In this document: one piece after another, positions 47,923-60,100 of the stretch | Layout of the letters: every line of letters begins with the position of its first letter | How positions within the stretch are numbered: the first letter of the stretch is position 1 | Program-made: the position numbers and the translations under genes | The notes under the pieces: model-generated | What the model saw: only the letters and a program-made list of their open reading frames with translations | Told to the model about the DNA's origin: nothing | Database searches by the model: none | Assembly: GCA_033980235.1 (NCBI GenBank) | Contig: CM067067.1 | Location: 3,587,001-3,651,000 of the forward strand | Length of the DNA: 64,000 bases | Direction of reading: 5' to 3' | From: Diadema setosum | Taxonomy: Eukaryota; Echinodermata; Echinoidea; Diadematoida; Diadematidae

Positions 47923-48443
47923 TACAATGTACAGAAGTATGTGCAGCTGTGTACCTTGCATCTAGTGAATACACTTTATGAGAGGTTCTTGAATTTTGTC
48001 TTATAGACTTTTAGATATCCTGTGTAACAGTACTCCAATTCTGGCTGGTGTATGTGCTGAATTTTTTTCTCCTGAATTCTCAGAATTCATGTACATGTGA
48101 GAAGAATGAATATGCACCACGTTCACAATTAATCCATGAGCCCATCTTGTCCTTTATCATGAAAATTGTGCGGTTCATTAAACACCATATGATATGACTT
48201 TAATTGAAAAACTGTGTCTTCAACAAATGTCTTCACAAAATTATTTTTCTGTAAGTTGTTATGTCATAGAATCTATTAGAATCAAGTAGATGCTTTCCAG
48301 CTATGTTATTCCAAATTTTGAAGTCTTTGTGTCAGGACTGATCTGAAATCAGGCACGCTTTTAGAAAAAATTTTCTCCTCAGTGAAAGTAAATATCTATA
48401 TGCATTGATTTATTAAAAAATTTCAACAGAATTTGTAATGATA

Positions 48444-48633
48444 AAAACATCTTTAGATTAAAAACTCCTGAGGTTTTCTGATGATAAAATTAATCTCGAT
48501 ATAGTTAAAATATCTTTAGATCAAAAACTCCCGATTCTTTCTGATGATAAAATTAATCTGGATATAGTTAAAACATCTTTAGATCAAAAACTCCCGAGGC
48601 TTTCTGATGATAAAATTAATCTGGATATAGTTA
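48444..48633. repeat. 63-bp tandem repeat, three copies
   Basis: Copies begin at 48444, 48507 and 48570 with few differences. The period is a multiple of three, and the plus strand reads KTSLDQKLPRLSDDKINLDI in frame, open from 48462 into the thioesterase exon on the other strand. It lies in the likely thioesterase 3' UTR. Confidence 0.85.
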
Positions 48634-48670
48634 AAACACTTGCAACACGAAATTTGTGGAAGATATCAAA

Positions 48671-50223
48671 TCACAGGTTTGAAGCTGGTTTGTGCCACAA
48701 GATTGGCCTTGGTCTTGTTTGTTTCACTGGTTTTCTGTTTGAGTCAGCATACCATTCCCCTTTACACCTGGAAACAACTCGCTCCTCAACCTTCACCAAA
48801 AACCACAGTGAGCAGGGATCACCTTGATCCTCCCAACATACAATGTCAATGTTATCCCCGACTCTCATCTCTCCTACGTACTCTACTGCAAACGTCTTGA
48901 CTAGGTAGTAGGCCATGTCTGTGCGGAAACCTGAGAAGACGTTCCCTTCCAAGGCAGCTACACTTGCACAGTCCATACAATACTTGAAGCTCAGTGATTG
49001 ATTGACGTGCTGATTGATGTCTGTGTCACTTGGGAAAGCCCTGGTTGAAATGGTATAGGTGAACTCTCTCCCGGGAATCATCGCAGGAAAGTCAAACTGA
49101 GGATGCCCAGATCTGGTTGCTGTTTTCTGGTAGGTGGTGGCGACCTCCTGAGGCAGTGGGACTGGACGGCGTGTGGCCCTGTCCACCCGCACAGCCTGGC
49201 ACACACTCCTACCAAGTTCTATCCGAGAGCTCTGGCAGATGATGGCATTGTCCATGCATAAAGAAGTCTTTCCAACATAACTGACCCTTACAGGCATATC
49301 CCAAACTGTAGTCGCATTGGCCATAGAATGGAAAGTTTCAGATAGGTCTATCTGCTGGAATCGTACAAATAATCCTATTCTAGAATCTATTTGTATGCCA
49401 TCCTTCAGTCCCTGAAACAAAGCTGCAGACCGTCCACTTTCGAAGGCCTTTGCAATTCTCCACAGGTCAATAGTGCCTGAAGGTGAAAAACATCAAAAGA
49501 ATGTTAGTTTCTGTGTGAAGACAGTAGGCCTACAGTCTGACCTCAGTTATCCGACCATCACTTATCTGGATCTCTTTATTATCCAGAAGTGGACTGGCTT
49601 TCCAATTCTCTTCATGTTTTCATGCATTTTCAATGCCAATATCCCTACTAATCATGGAATTTTATTCCTGTAGACAATCTGTCAGTGAACCTGTTAAATT
49701 TGTGCAGATAATAAGAAGTTCAGTTGAACATTTGAAGCAGTTAAACAAACACATATGTTCAGTGTGTCAACCACAAAATTTAATTCATCATCAGAATGTA
49801 AAATTGCACCATAATTTCTTACCATGTCACAAAGTCTTCAGAAAATCAGAACTACACAGAAATATATTGTATACGGTACATAATGTATAAATACTTACTC
49901 ATGAAGCAATTAATTGAGCTCACACAGCAATTAATCTTGACTTGCTTACTTGACTTGCTTTCAAAAATATTTTACAACAGGCTAAAATATCAGCAAAACA
50001 TGATTTATATGTCAGCATAAATATGTGACCGTGCAACACAAAACCAACAAAAAGTCACAGACACTGATTTTGTTTGAGGATTCAAAATAGGCGAGATGGG
50101 TCAACCTAGTTAATCTTGAGTATTTCATATTTTCTGAAAGAGCAACACTTTTTGTACATTATGTTGAAGTTTTGGATCATAAAGCGATGGGAAAAAGTGT
50201 TTTTAGCAGTTTTTCTAGAACAC

Positions 50224-50255
<32 letters not shown>

Positions 50256-51640
50256 AGTGTGATTAGGTGTGTCTTAGAGTCCCAGGCCCTTTTCATTTCT
50301 CAAGAACCCTTTTCACTCTCCACTTTCAACTCTAATAACTTTTCAAAGGATGATGCCACTGCTTTGAAAGTTAGTATTAGTCATGGATAGAATGTGTTGA
50401 TAGAGCCTGATCAATTTCAGCTTAATTGATAATTCCTTCAATGTTGCTGCTGCAGAGTTTTACATCCTGTTTTTGTTTTGTTTTGTTTTTTGGTCCCATT
50501 CATTGCACAGCTAGCATGGCTTGGTAAATTGCTTGAATAGACCTATACCGGTACTTTAGAGCCTTGATTCTCAGTAAACACTTTTCCAGAGTAGCATACT
50601 AGTATGTGTGTTTTCTTTTATTCAGATAGGTTAGGAGAGTCCATTTGAATTGAGTTATTTATATGTATACATTATTCTAAAGCTTAAAGTCTGTTCTTTC
50701 AGAATCTGTCCGTGTAACTAAAAATCCATGTCTGGTGACTTTTTGTTAGTTTTGTGATGCAGGGTCACATGTAATTTGGGTCAGGGCTGACCTAGACTTC
50801 ACGGCTTTCTATACCTGTTGAGGATGAGTCCCAAGTATACTCGGGCAGGTGTCTATGGAAAATGTGTGTTGTAGCAAAATCAGCCCATCCTCAATGGGTT
50901 AAAAGAGAACTATCACATGGGTAATGTCACAGCAAATGGGAAGAGTTAGAGAAGTTCAGATATTCGACCATATCTAAAAAAAAAATAAAATGTAAATAAA
51001 AAAGAATAAAAAAAAATATCTAGACTCTACCTTAGTGAAAAGTCTCATAGTCATATTTCAATACAGTGCACTCCCGTTATAATGAACAAGGTTATAACAA
51101 AATTCCAGTTATTATAATGAAGTAAAAATTCAGGCTGAAACATTATCCGTTTTATGTTTTTTTATTGTTTATTTGTTTGGTTATTATATGACATTTCCAT
51201 ATGCCAGTAACGAAAGAAAACTGCCTGTCTCAAGGACTTCGTTATAACACAACAGGAGTCCACTGTACTGTCACAGTGGATATTTTTGCGTAACTATTTT
51301 TTCACGCTCAGCCCAGCAAGAAGAGATTCGCGTGTTTTTGATTCCGTGGAATCAAGATAGTAAGTACGGGAACATATGGTAAGCAAAAATACTTGTGTGC
51401 TTTTGATTTCGTGCTAGTTTCTGGTTGCGCGAAATGCACGAAGATTTGAACACCGCAAAAATTTCCCTTTTACAGTATTTGACATGGAAGTGATATCAAA
51501 ACCCTATAAGAAATTAAAGGGCCTATTAAGAAAGACTCACCTGCTTTGTTGAAATCTCCATAGGAAAATTTCTGGCATTTAAGGCCCAAATTAATCTCCT
51601 GTACCTCCTCTGTCGTCTCACTCTTTGTCCTTTCCTGCAT
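48671..51640 (-). CDS. Double-hotdog acyl-thioesterase-like protein, two coding exons
   Basis: Coding exons 51640-51541 and 49476-48671 join in phase 1 to give 301 residues. The ATG (51638-51640) has an in-frame stop 21 bases upstream, so the start is well supported. An acceptor at 51743-51744 shows the 5' UTR continues in an upstream exon not located. Seen: an N-terminal hotdog motif FSYGDFNKAGTIDLWRIAKA (about 25-44), a middle VRVSYVGKTSLCMDNAI segment, and a second hotdog motif FPSDTDINQHVNQSLSFKYC that fits the DxNxHxN active-site pattern of FatA/FatB and 4HBT-type thioesterases. Known: such proteins hydrolyse acyl-CoA or acyl-ACP thioesters. Inference: the second domain is the catalytic one, because the first lacks the Asn-His pair. 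No signal peptide seen; probably cytosolic. Substrate unknown. Confidence 0.8.
50024..50769. mobile_element. MITE with 35-bp TGTGACC ends, copy 1 (thioesterase intron)
   Basis: The ends TGTGACCGTGCAACACAAAA and TTTTGTGATGCAGGGTCACA are inverted repeats over 35 bp with three differences. The interior includes a T run (50226-50250) and shares many blocks with 59841-60499. Confidence 0.8.
51064..51265. mobile_element. pogo/Tigger-like MITE
   Basis: CAGTGCACTCCCGTTATAAT at the left, AACACAACAGGAGTCCACTG at the right, TA on both sides. 202 bp, in the thioesterase intron. Confidence 0.75.
51268..51478 (+). mobile_element. GCGAAA-type MITE, adjacent to the pogo-like copy
   Basis: ACTGTCACAGTGGATATTTT at the left, CCCTTTTACAGTATTT at the right, with TTTTTGATTCCGTGGAATC and CTAGTTTCTGGTTGCGCGAA inside. 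It abuts the 51064-51265 element. Confidence 0.6.
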
Positions 51641-51862
51641 AATGTCTCCAGATTGATGTCAACTACGCTAGTACAGTCCTGCTGTTTTCTTCTCTTTGTG
51701 TATTTTTCCAATAAAGGCCACACTTTAGAATATGACTCTATCCTGAAACAGAAAATAAAATATATCTTTTTAAACAGAACAGGCTAGAACTTTAAATTTT
51801 GTGTAATATACTGTACTGATATCATGTTGAATGAAATCACGGTAACTTTGACTGGTCCTTCT

Positions 51863-52033
51863 GGGGGGTGTTTCATCAATTTAGTCAGCGCTGACAAGTT
51901 GTCCAAGTATTTGACACTTTCAGTAAAATCCTTGGTTCTGATTGGCTGAGATGCTCTGGTCACCGACTGTTACTATGGTTATTGTCAGAGACTGACAACT
52001 TGTCAGCACTGACTAACTTGATGAAACACCCCC
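51863..52033. mobile_element. MITE with GGGGGGTGTTTCATCAA ends
   Basis: 171 bp. Left end GGGGGGTGTTTCATCAATTT, right end AACTTGATGAAACACCCCCT. The arms continue through GTCAGCGCTGACAAGTTGTC with few mismatches, so nearly half the element is inverted repeat. Confidence 0.85.
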
Positions 52034-52059
52034 TAGATTACCAATTAGAAACTGACCAA

Positions 52060-52503
52060 TAAGCCAGTTCGGGGTTCCACTTTGAGCATGGGCATGGGCA
52101 GAAAAAGGTCATTTGTACCAGCAGAGCATGTTGGTTTTTTAATTCACTGAGATAAGCATCTGTGATGCAATGATTATTCAAGTAATCATTGTATTAAAGT
52201 GGTGCTTGCCATCACATCCACCTGGCAGCAAAAGCAGTATTTGGCAATACCAATAGAAGAAGATTGTCATTACATTCAATGCAAAATAAATGGATGTTTT
52301 CCCGAAGTGTCAATTGATGGATCATTCTGATTACCTGGTCTACGCGACTACATCCTTTGTTTGAACATGACTGATGAATTCCATGAATATTTACGTTGGG
52401 CAATGCATTCTGTTGCTTGAAGACTAGTGCCTAATCGACTGAGAAAGGAGAAAGGTCATTTGTACCCATTTATCTGTACATGAGCTAACCCCGAACTGGC
52501 TTA
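52060..52503. mobile_element. MITE with TAAGCCAGTTCGGGGTT ends
   Basis: 444 bp. Left TAAGCCAGTTCGGGGTTCC, right GCTAACCCCGAACTGGCTTA, with a further inner match AGGTCATTTGTACC at both ends. It lies 26 bp from the preceding MITE, upstream of the thioesterase gene. Confidence 0.85.
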
Positions 52504-53879
52504 TTTTATGAAACCATTGTACAATCAGAGGAAGAGGTTCACCACTACTATAGCAGAAATTTCTATTAGAAGTTTCTGCTAGAACATGTGGTTCTAACAT
52601 TTTAAGCATTAGATTACCACAGTTAACTGAAGTGAAGATTCTAAATGTACAGACTCCAGTTGGCTGTAATTGAGACAGGACAGACTCACAGTCTCTACCC
52701 AAGGAGGTTTTACACATGGAGTACCGTAACAACAGTTTTATTCCCTTTGATCTCATGTTTGATGCCACCACTAAGAAATATTTTAAGTATGTTCTAAACT
52801 GGAGCTGCCTCACAGATAGGAAGACAATTGACTAGTGTCTCATTGCATAATCACAAGCCACTTTCAAAGGAAGATATGTCTTTGTGATGGTAATTACTTT
52901 TCGCTACCCCTTCTTAATAAAAGATAGGTGGTACAGACATGAGGATGCGCGAACAGAAATTTAGCAAAAAATGCTGAAATAAAGCTGAAAATTACTCGAC
53001 TGGGCATATATAGTGGGCACTTAGCCCGACCAGATGCTGCTAATACGCTGTGCGAATACAGCGACTGGGCTGTGTATAGTTAGTGGGCACTAATCTGATA
53101 TATCTATCAATAAAGAATTATACTTGAAGATTATTCCATGTTACATTTAATTGGGGAATTGTGAAGCCGAAAAGTGATAAAACCAGCTTTCAAGGATGGT
53201 ACAGTTTTAAACATTTTCACATGATACAGCTCTGATTTACACTTCTGTGCAAATTTCTGGACGGAATTGACTTTTGTTTTACATGCTTTATCATTAAGTG
53301 AAATTTCATTTAGGCAAAAAAATGGCCAACATTGTCATGATAACGTTCAAAATAAATCTTCAGATTGCTCAGCAAGACGGCCGCGTCGAACACATCGATT
53401 ATCAAAGGGCAAAGGCACAAGTGCACCTGTGGAATTCTTTAATAGTAACGGGTTAGGCCTACATCAATAGAAATCTGACAACTGTTTGAATAATTACAGC
53501 CAGTTGGAACTCCATGTATACCTCCTTGCCCTACCCAATTCTAGGCTAGATTCCTGTTTGTGTGCATTCCAACGTTGCACTGGAACCAGGAAGAATGCAG
53601 AAGCTCCCCATACAGGAACCACCACATTGAATTATTAAGGTAGCCTACCGTACTAGTAGGCCTATGAGTATAGAATTTTTGACACAATTTTATTTTTTTT
53701 TTTCCTCAAAAGTCTGTGCCGGTGCCCGGTGGTTGGGACAAGCATCAAGGCATCAATTCTTCCCAAATGTTGCTTTTAGTATTACTGAAGCCTCTATAAT
53801 AATTGATATAAAGCATGGCTACTACCTCGTCCTCTTCGGTGGTCTCCAACTTGTGGAATTCTACCAGTCCATGATGTCC
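52504..53879. other. Intergenic stretch between thioesterase gene and ELAC1
   Basis: No coding exon recognised. A hairpin-rich block at about 53022-53090 (TAGCCCGACCAG, CGCTGT/ACAGCG, ACTGGGCTGTG) resembles those in RPF1 intron 1. An untranslated first exon of the thioesterase gene may lie here or in the CpG-rich block that follows. Confidence 0.4.
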
Positions 53880-54110
53880 AACCGATCCGACAGCACCAGT
53901 TTGGTCCCTCGGTAACCCCGAGGGTACGTGTTGGGGTCGTCGCGCCGGTGCAGTTATCCCTCACCCTCGGTGTTTGCACAGTCGGCGCTCTGGCTGGGTT
54001 ATGGGAACGTCGAGTGGCCGCGCGGCGTCGTCCGCTACTAGCGCTTTTGGAAACTGCTCTGCGCCGCGGCTGGTTCGCTCTACGCTCTACACGGTAGTTA
54101 CATACTTGAT
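53880..54110 (+). promoter_or_regulatory. CpG-rich promoter region of ELAC1
   Basis: GC- and CpG-dense (for example GGCCGCGCGGCGTCGTCCG near 54014) immediately before the ELAC1 start codon, in otherwise AT-rich DNA. It may serve as a shared promoter with the divergent thioesterase gene 2.2 kb to the left. No TATA box was seen. Confidence 0.5.
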
Positions 54111-57100
54111 ATGGAGGTGACATTTTTAGGAACCGCATCGGCGCATCCATCTCCATCTCGTGGTGTATCAGGCACCATTTTGCGAAGTGGTAAGTGATAT
54201 CAAAATTTGGCAAGTTAACTGAAGAGTTCACGTCCACTGCGCAGAAAACAATCTCAACCAAAACGCTAGCTCATGAGCTGGGATCTAGGGCGCGTTACAT
54301 TTTGTCACAGTCCTATACTATCATATTTGTGTAGTGTAATGTCAGAACACTCCTTTCATTTTGTTTTCCTTGTTTCTAACTTTGATTCAGTATTCCAAAT
54401 TTCCATCACTCGTCAATAAAGGATTCAGTGCTGTGAAAAGACAAACAAAAAAGCTACCAATTAAGACTGAAGTGCGTGACTAGTACTACTTTCAATTCTT
54501 TACCCATTGCTTTAATAACCAAATAAAACAGCTTAACCAGTTTAGGCAGTTAACAGTGATTGAGTGGCAATGCACTGACCACTGGCACTGACTTAGCACT
54601 ATTTTATTTGGTTTGTAATAGTAGATATCCCGACTACAGTACAAGATACAGAACATGGCCAGCGCTACGTTTTAAATGTGTGTGTGTGGGGGGGGGGGGG
54701 TGGGTGGGGGAGGTCAGTTTATATCTATGGTACGTGCCACTTAATCTAAGGTTTCATCAGCTAACAAGCAAAAAAAAAAAAAAATGGCCTTCACGGCTTC
54801 AACCCAACTTCTGATCTGCTGCCACTTTCGGGTTTCATCAGCCAACAAACGAAAAACAAAAAAAACAAATATCCTTCTGGTACAACTTGCAATCTGCAAA
54901 AGTTTACTCTTTACAGTCTGCATTCTATTTTTTTTTTTTTTTCTGGTGCCACTTCTGGGGTAGGTCCTAAATAAAAAAATGTGGGGGGAGGGGGCAAAAG
55001 GGTTACACCCTATGTTAATGTATTCCTATGTATTGTGAAAAAAAAAAAGTGCACTGGCCCTACAGATCGATCTTTAGGTTAATATAAATAATCTACTACA
55101 CTGAGCCTAGCTAGGTCTTGAAGTGTTGATGATATGAAAAGATTCTTTATGAGATGTATTTGTACTAAAATTTCAGTAGCTAGTATTTCTTTTCTTTGGA
55201 CAGACCAAGGGGTGTGGCTAGTGGACTGTGGAGAAGGCACACAGATCCAGCTTATGCGGAGCAAAGTCAAACCGGGAAGGCTCTGCAAGATTTTCATCAC
55301 TCATCTCCACGGAGACCATTCCTTTGGGCTGCCTGGACTGCTGTGCACACTCAGCTCAGCCTATGTAGACCCAGAGGAGGGCAGGCGAAGGACAATTGAT
55401 ATATATGGGCCGCAGGTTTGTATTAGAGTTTAAATTAATTAGTTTGAATAAATCAGTAGATTTCTGCATGGGATTTCATTGTTTGTTTTTTCTCCGAAGC
55501 ATTTGGTTTGTGTTGGAGTTCTTCATTAGTTTGGATAAATCAGTAGGCCTACCGGTAAGTTTCTGCATAGGATTTTGTTGTTTGTTTTTCTCCAAAGCAT
55601 TTCATTTGTGGTTGGTAATCATTTTTCCGAAACAGAGCTATCCAATAGCAATGATGTATTTACTATTGCTTCATCCGAACTTATATTTAGATGTATATCC
55701 TCCCCTCTGTCACTACATATGTATCACACGTCTATGCACCAATGCATCAGCCCACATGCATATTCACACACGCACACACACACACACACACACTGACACA
55801 CACACACACACACATACAAAAACTTCACGTTCTCCCTGCCTGTCACATACACTCTACTCATATTTCTGCATCTATAATCCAAAGGGACATGACATGACAC
55901 AGCTTTGCATTTTCCCGCTCTTTCACTTCTCACTTCACAGTACTTTAAACCTATTATAAAACTCACCATAGCATACAAAGAAGACCCCGTTTACAGTGCG
56001 GGGCCGAGCCCTCCTTCATTTCAGTGTAAACGCGCAAAAGGCCAAATGCTGGGCCAAAATTGGCCGCGCATTTGGCCACGCTCTGGAGCTGGTCTCTTGA
56101 GCCGCGGCCAAGCCGCGGCCGAGCCTGGCCTTTTCTCAGTGTAAACGCAGACTGGGCTAAATGCACGGCCAATTTTAGTCTGGCTTCCAGACCCTCTGCC
56201 CGTACACACAACTTCGTCGCCACGGAATCCAGTTGGCAAAGGGTCTGAAAACCAGACTATACCAAATTGCATTTGTTTACAAGCAGAGCGCCACTACGAC
56301 AAAATATGGAAAGGTTTGAATTAAAAGCGCGGCAGAGCCTGGCAGTGTAAACGGACAATTGATTGAGGCTTGGCTCGGCCGCGGCTCGACCCAGCCCCGC
56401 ACTGTAAACGGGGTCCTAGATAACCATTTTCGTAATATGAATATTTGGTTATCAGTCTTTGTTTTCATAATGGCTTAGTTCAATTTTTTTGTTGTTGTTG
56501 TGATAAATGAGTTGAAACAACAGTACATTTGACATCATCCTGTCATCCCGAAAGCTTGTTCTTCCTAATGATCATCAATCCAAAAATGAGATAGGGTTCG
56601 TGGTTATGAAAGTCCAAGAATGATAGGAATCTTTGTTTGCATCTTTGCACTCTCAGAATGCTATTCTAGTTGGAAAATGAGATTAATAATCCTTAATCCA
56701 AAAAAGAAAGAAAAAGTTGTCTACAAACAAACCTGAGGAATTACAAACTTATCGTCTTTGGTTTAATAAATCTTCAGAATAACTAACCGTATTTCATTTT
56801 TGGATTAACGACCCTTCAGAAAAACAAATCTCGGGAATAGGAAATTTTTGGAATAATGAGCTTTAGGAATAAAAAACCTTTAGAAAAATGAACTGCAAGC
56901 AATTCCAGAAACCATTATTTTTATATGTGTTTTCATTCTGAAGCTTGAAAGTACAGACAACTTTATGATGTATCTCTCTGAAATAAATATGAAATTTAAA
57001 CAAAATTAATGAGGTAGCATCATATTCATCATTGCTTTGCAGTATATGCATGGTTTGCATGTATTCATCATATAATCATACTGTATTCGTTTGGCTATAA

Positions 57101-60100
57101 TGAAACTTTGATATTGCAAAAGAAAACTGCTGCTCCTGAGGACTTTATCATAATGTGCCACTGTGTTGTACATCCTGAAAACCAAACCAGTTATACATTT
57201 GTGGCCCTGGTGTTGAGCATAATGGGGCCACTATTATTGTATCAGTTGATCATTACCAAACTGTAAATAAAATAGCGTTTATTTATCTTAATTTAAGTTT
57301 TACTTACCTTCTTTTCTTACTCAAATGATAATGTGTTCCATTATCTAATTTATGCAGTCTCCATTGATTGGCCAGTGGAATAAAGCAAATGTATATTTGA
57401 AGGTTGATAGTAATAGATATTACAAGGTTTTCAACCTGTGAAACAATGTGTAAAGTCCTGAAAACAGATTCATGACTAATGATTGACATTGCTATGCAAA
57501 GTTTATCTCATATTTTCTTTGCTTGTTTGTTTGTTTGTCTTTTGAACAGGGGTTGAGGAAGTACATTCGTGTGAGCCTTGAACTGTCTCGTTCAGAGCTG
57601 ACATATTCATACACTGTTCATGAATTGAGAGTTGCTGACACGGAGTGGCCTGCAGACTGGGAAGTAAGTTTTTAACCCTAATCAGGCCGGGCTTTTTTTG
57701 GCTATGCTAAAACTGGGGGGGGGGGGTGAAATCCCGGCCGCCCACCCACCCACCCCCCCCCCCCTTCGTGCGATTGCGACAAAATTTGGCATGTGTGACA
57801 CCCACGTCATAATCTACAAGATTGTGTCATAAGATTTTTTGAACCAATCAATTTTTAATTTTAATTAATTAGATATGCAAATTAAGCTCAAGATCATATT
57901 TTAGCCTAAATAAAAGCATTGAGAGTCTACTTTTTTGTCTGTAAATCTGTTTTGGCATATTCAACAATTGTACATCACAAAAACTTCCAAAAGTCATTTA
58001 AATTCTTATGTATTTTATTGTTTTCAGAATTTCTTATGTATTTCTTTGTTCTTTGTGAAATCCCGGCCGCCCACCCACCCCCCCCCCCCCCTTCGTGCGA
58101 TTGCGACAAAATTTGGCATGTGTGACACCCACGTCATAATCTACAAGATTGTGTCATAAGATTTTTTGAACCAATCAATTTTTAATTTTAATTAATTAGA
58201 TATGCAAATTAAGCTCAAGATCATATTTTAGCCTAAATAAAAGCATTGAGAGTCTACTTTTTTGTCTGTAAATCTGTTTTGGCATATTCAACAATTGTAC
58301 ATCACAAAAACTTCCAAAAGTCATTTAAATTCTTATGTATTTTATTGTTTTCAGAATTTCTTATGTATTTCTTTGTTTTTTAACTTTTGTGTTTTCTTTG
58401 TTTTTGTTGGAAATTGTCACTGACCATTTTTCTACCATAATTAGCATAAAATTAATCAATGAAAGTCATTAATTGTAAAAATATTCAGGTTTTAATGACT
58501 TTCATGACAGAGCACTGTTTTCCATAGGAAATGTACGCAAAATCACAAAAGTGTGCCCGTTTTGGCGCGACATGCCGTTACAAATATGGCTTCAAAAAAA
58601 TATGCGCGGACGTTGCAAATTTTGTCTCAAAAGTAGCGCGAGACTTGAACAAAGAAAGTCAAGAAGCCTGGCGACAAGGCCTTCTCGCATTACAGAATTA
58701 TAGCGCGAAAGGTCGAGGGGGGTGGATTCTGCTCCCCCCCCCAGTTTACCAGATTTTTGTAGTGATGCATCACAATCCTTTCTTCAAGGAATAGGATAAT
58801 AAGGCTACATCTTGACAAACATTTCCTTTAGAACAAGTATTGTTACGAATGTTTGCTTTCTTTCATCAACAATATTAAGTGGAACTTACTGTATGTACAG
58901 ATGTACTAGCAAATTATATTGCTAGCTATTCACCCATAAATTTGAACCAAACTTCAGTGAAGAATTTGAATTTGCAAACCAAGCAATTACTTGTGTAGAT
59001 TATATTTCCTATGCAATGGGAGAGCAAAATAATGATATATGTACAGTGTACATAGTGAATATATACACATATAGTGTGTATGTTACTGATGAACTGACTG
59101 CTTGCTGGATTGAATAAGGAGTATTGCATACTGTAACAGAAACTATTTTGTGTGTGTCATGTATAAAACAGCATTCATACAGAATTGGATATTGGAATTG
59201 GCGCACCATGATATGCGCCATACCTAACATCTACATAATCTAAGCACACAAAAAGACTTCACTTACTACCGAAAGGTGTTCTGTGGACTGAAAGGTAATC
59301 ACAGTTGAGTTTAATTTTGGGAATAAGTCACAGGATTAAAACAATATGGACCTTTATAAACTGACTAATGAAAAAATTTTTTATCACAACTTCAAAAATG
59401 TTTCAATTTGGGGGGCATCAACCATGAATGAAACATATGATATTGACAATGAAATTGACAGTGAAAGCTGAAACTTCACCCCGCAGCTTATCCAACTGTT
59501 TGAAGTCTGTTTGTTTGTCTGTCTGTTTTCTTTTCTTTGTTTTGTGTGGCAATGCTAAATGCAGTCCTGGCACCCTTCCCATAATGCAGAGGAGACCCTT
59601 CATCCAAATGAGCAGCAGGGGCAAGATATTTCCATGAACGAGGGAACCAGCACCTACCACTTGTAAGTCAATTATTCCTTATGCAGTCCCTACAGAAGAG
59701 AAAAGTTGTTTGGCATTACTCACTAACTAATGAGCTGAACTGTGCTTTTCAAATCTTTATTAATATGTATGTCTATGATACACATGCATATTTTTTTTTG
59801 TGTGTGTATTCTCGTATGCTATGTACAGTACATGCATATATTTGACCGTGCATCACAAAACCAACAAAAAGTCGCACCACTTGATTTAACATGAGGAATC
59901 AAAAAGGTGAAACAAGTACTTTCTGATAGAGCTGTTCTTCTACTTTATTCTTAAGTTTGGGATCAAAAAAGGAATGGAGAAATGTGTTTTTAGCAGTTTT
60001 TCTACAACCTCTCTTTTGTAGAGTGTTGTGATTAGGTGTGTCTCAGAGGCCCCCTTTTATTTCTTAAAAATCCTTTACACACTCTTCACTTTCAACTCCA

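Larger units (their letters stand above)
45067..48440. other. Intergenic stretch between LINE fragment and thioesterase gene
   Basis: No coding exon recognised. Contains a near-perfect (CA)n at about 46040-46078, a (CT)n at 47280-47300, the small elements listed separately, and A/C-rich simple sequence at 45390-45440. A minus-strand AATAAA at 48409-48414 could serve as the thioesterase polyadenylation signal. Confidence 0.45.

Noticed and set aside
48640..48900. 86-codon plus-strand frame
   Set aside because: Antisense to the thioesterase catalytic exon, which has clear hotdog motifs.
53794..54261. 155-codon minus-strand frame over the ELAC1 promoter and exon 1
   Set aside because: High-GC shadow rich in Arg, Pro and Thr; the plus strand holds the recognisable ELAC1 start.
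55963..56272. Four overlapping frames on both strands
   Set aside because: All lie within the GC-rich MITE 55983-56415.
58531..58794. 87-codon frame in ELAC1 intron 3
   Set aside because: Basic and Cys-containing start but no splice sites, motif or repeat-independent support; it could be a remnant, not enough to call.
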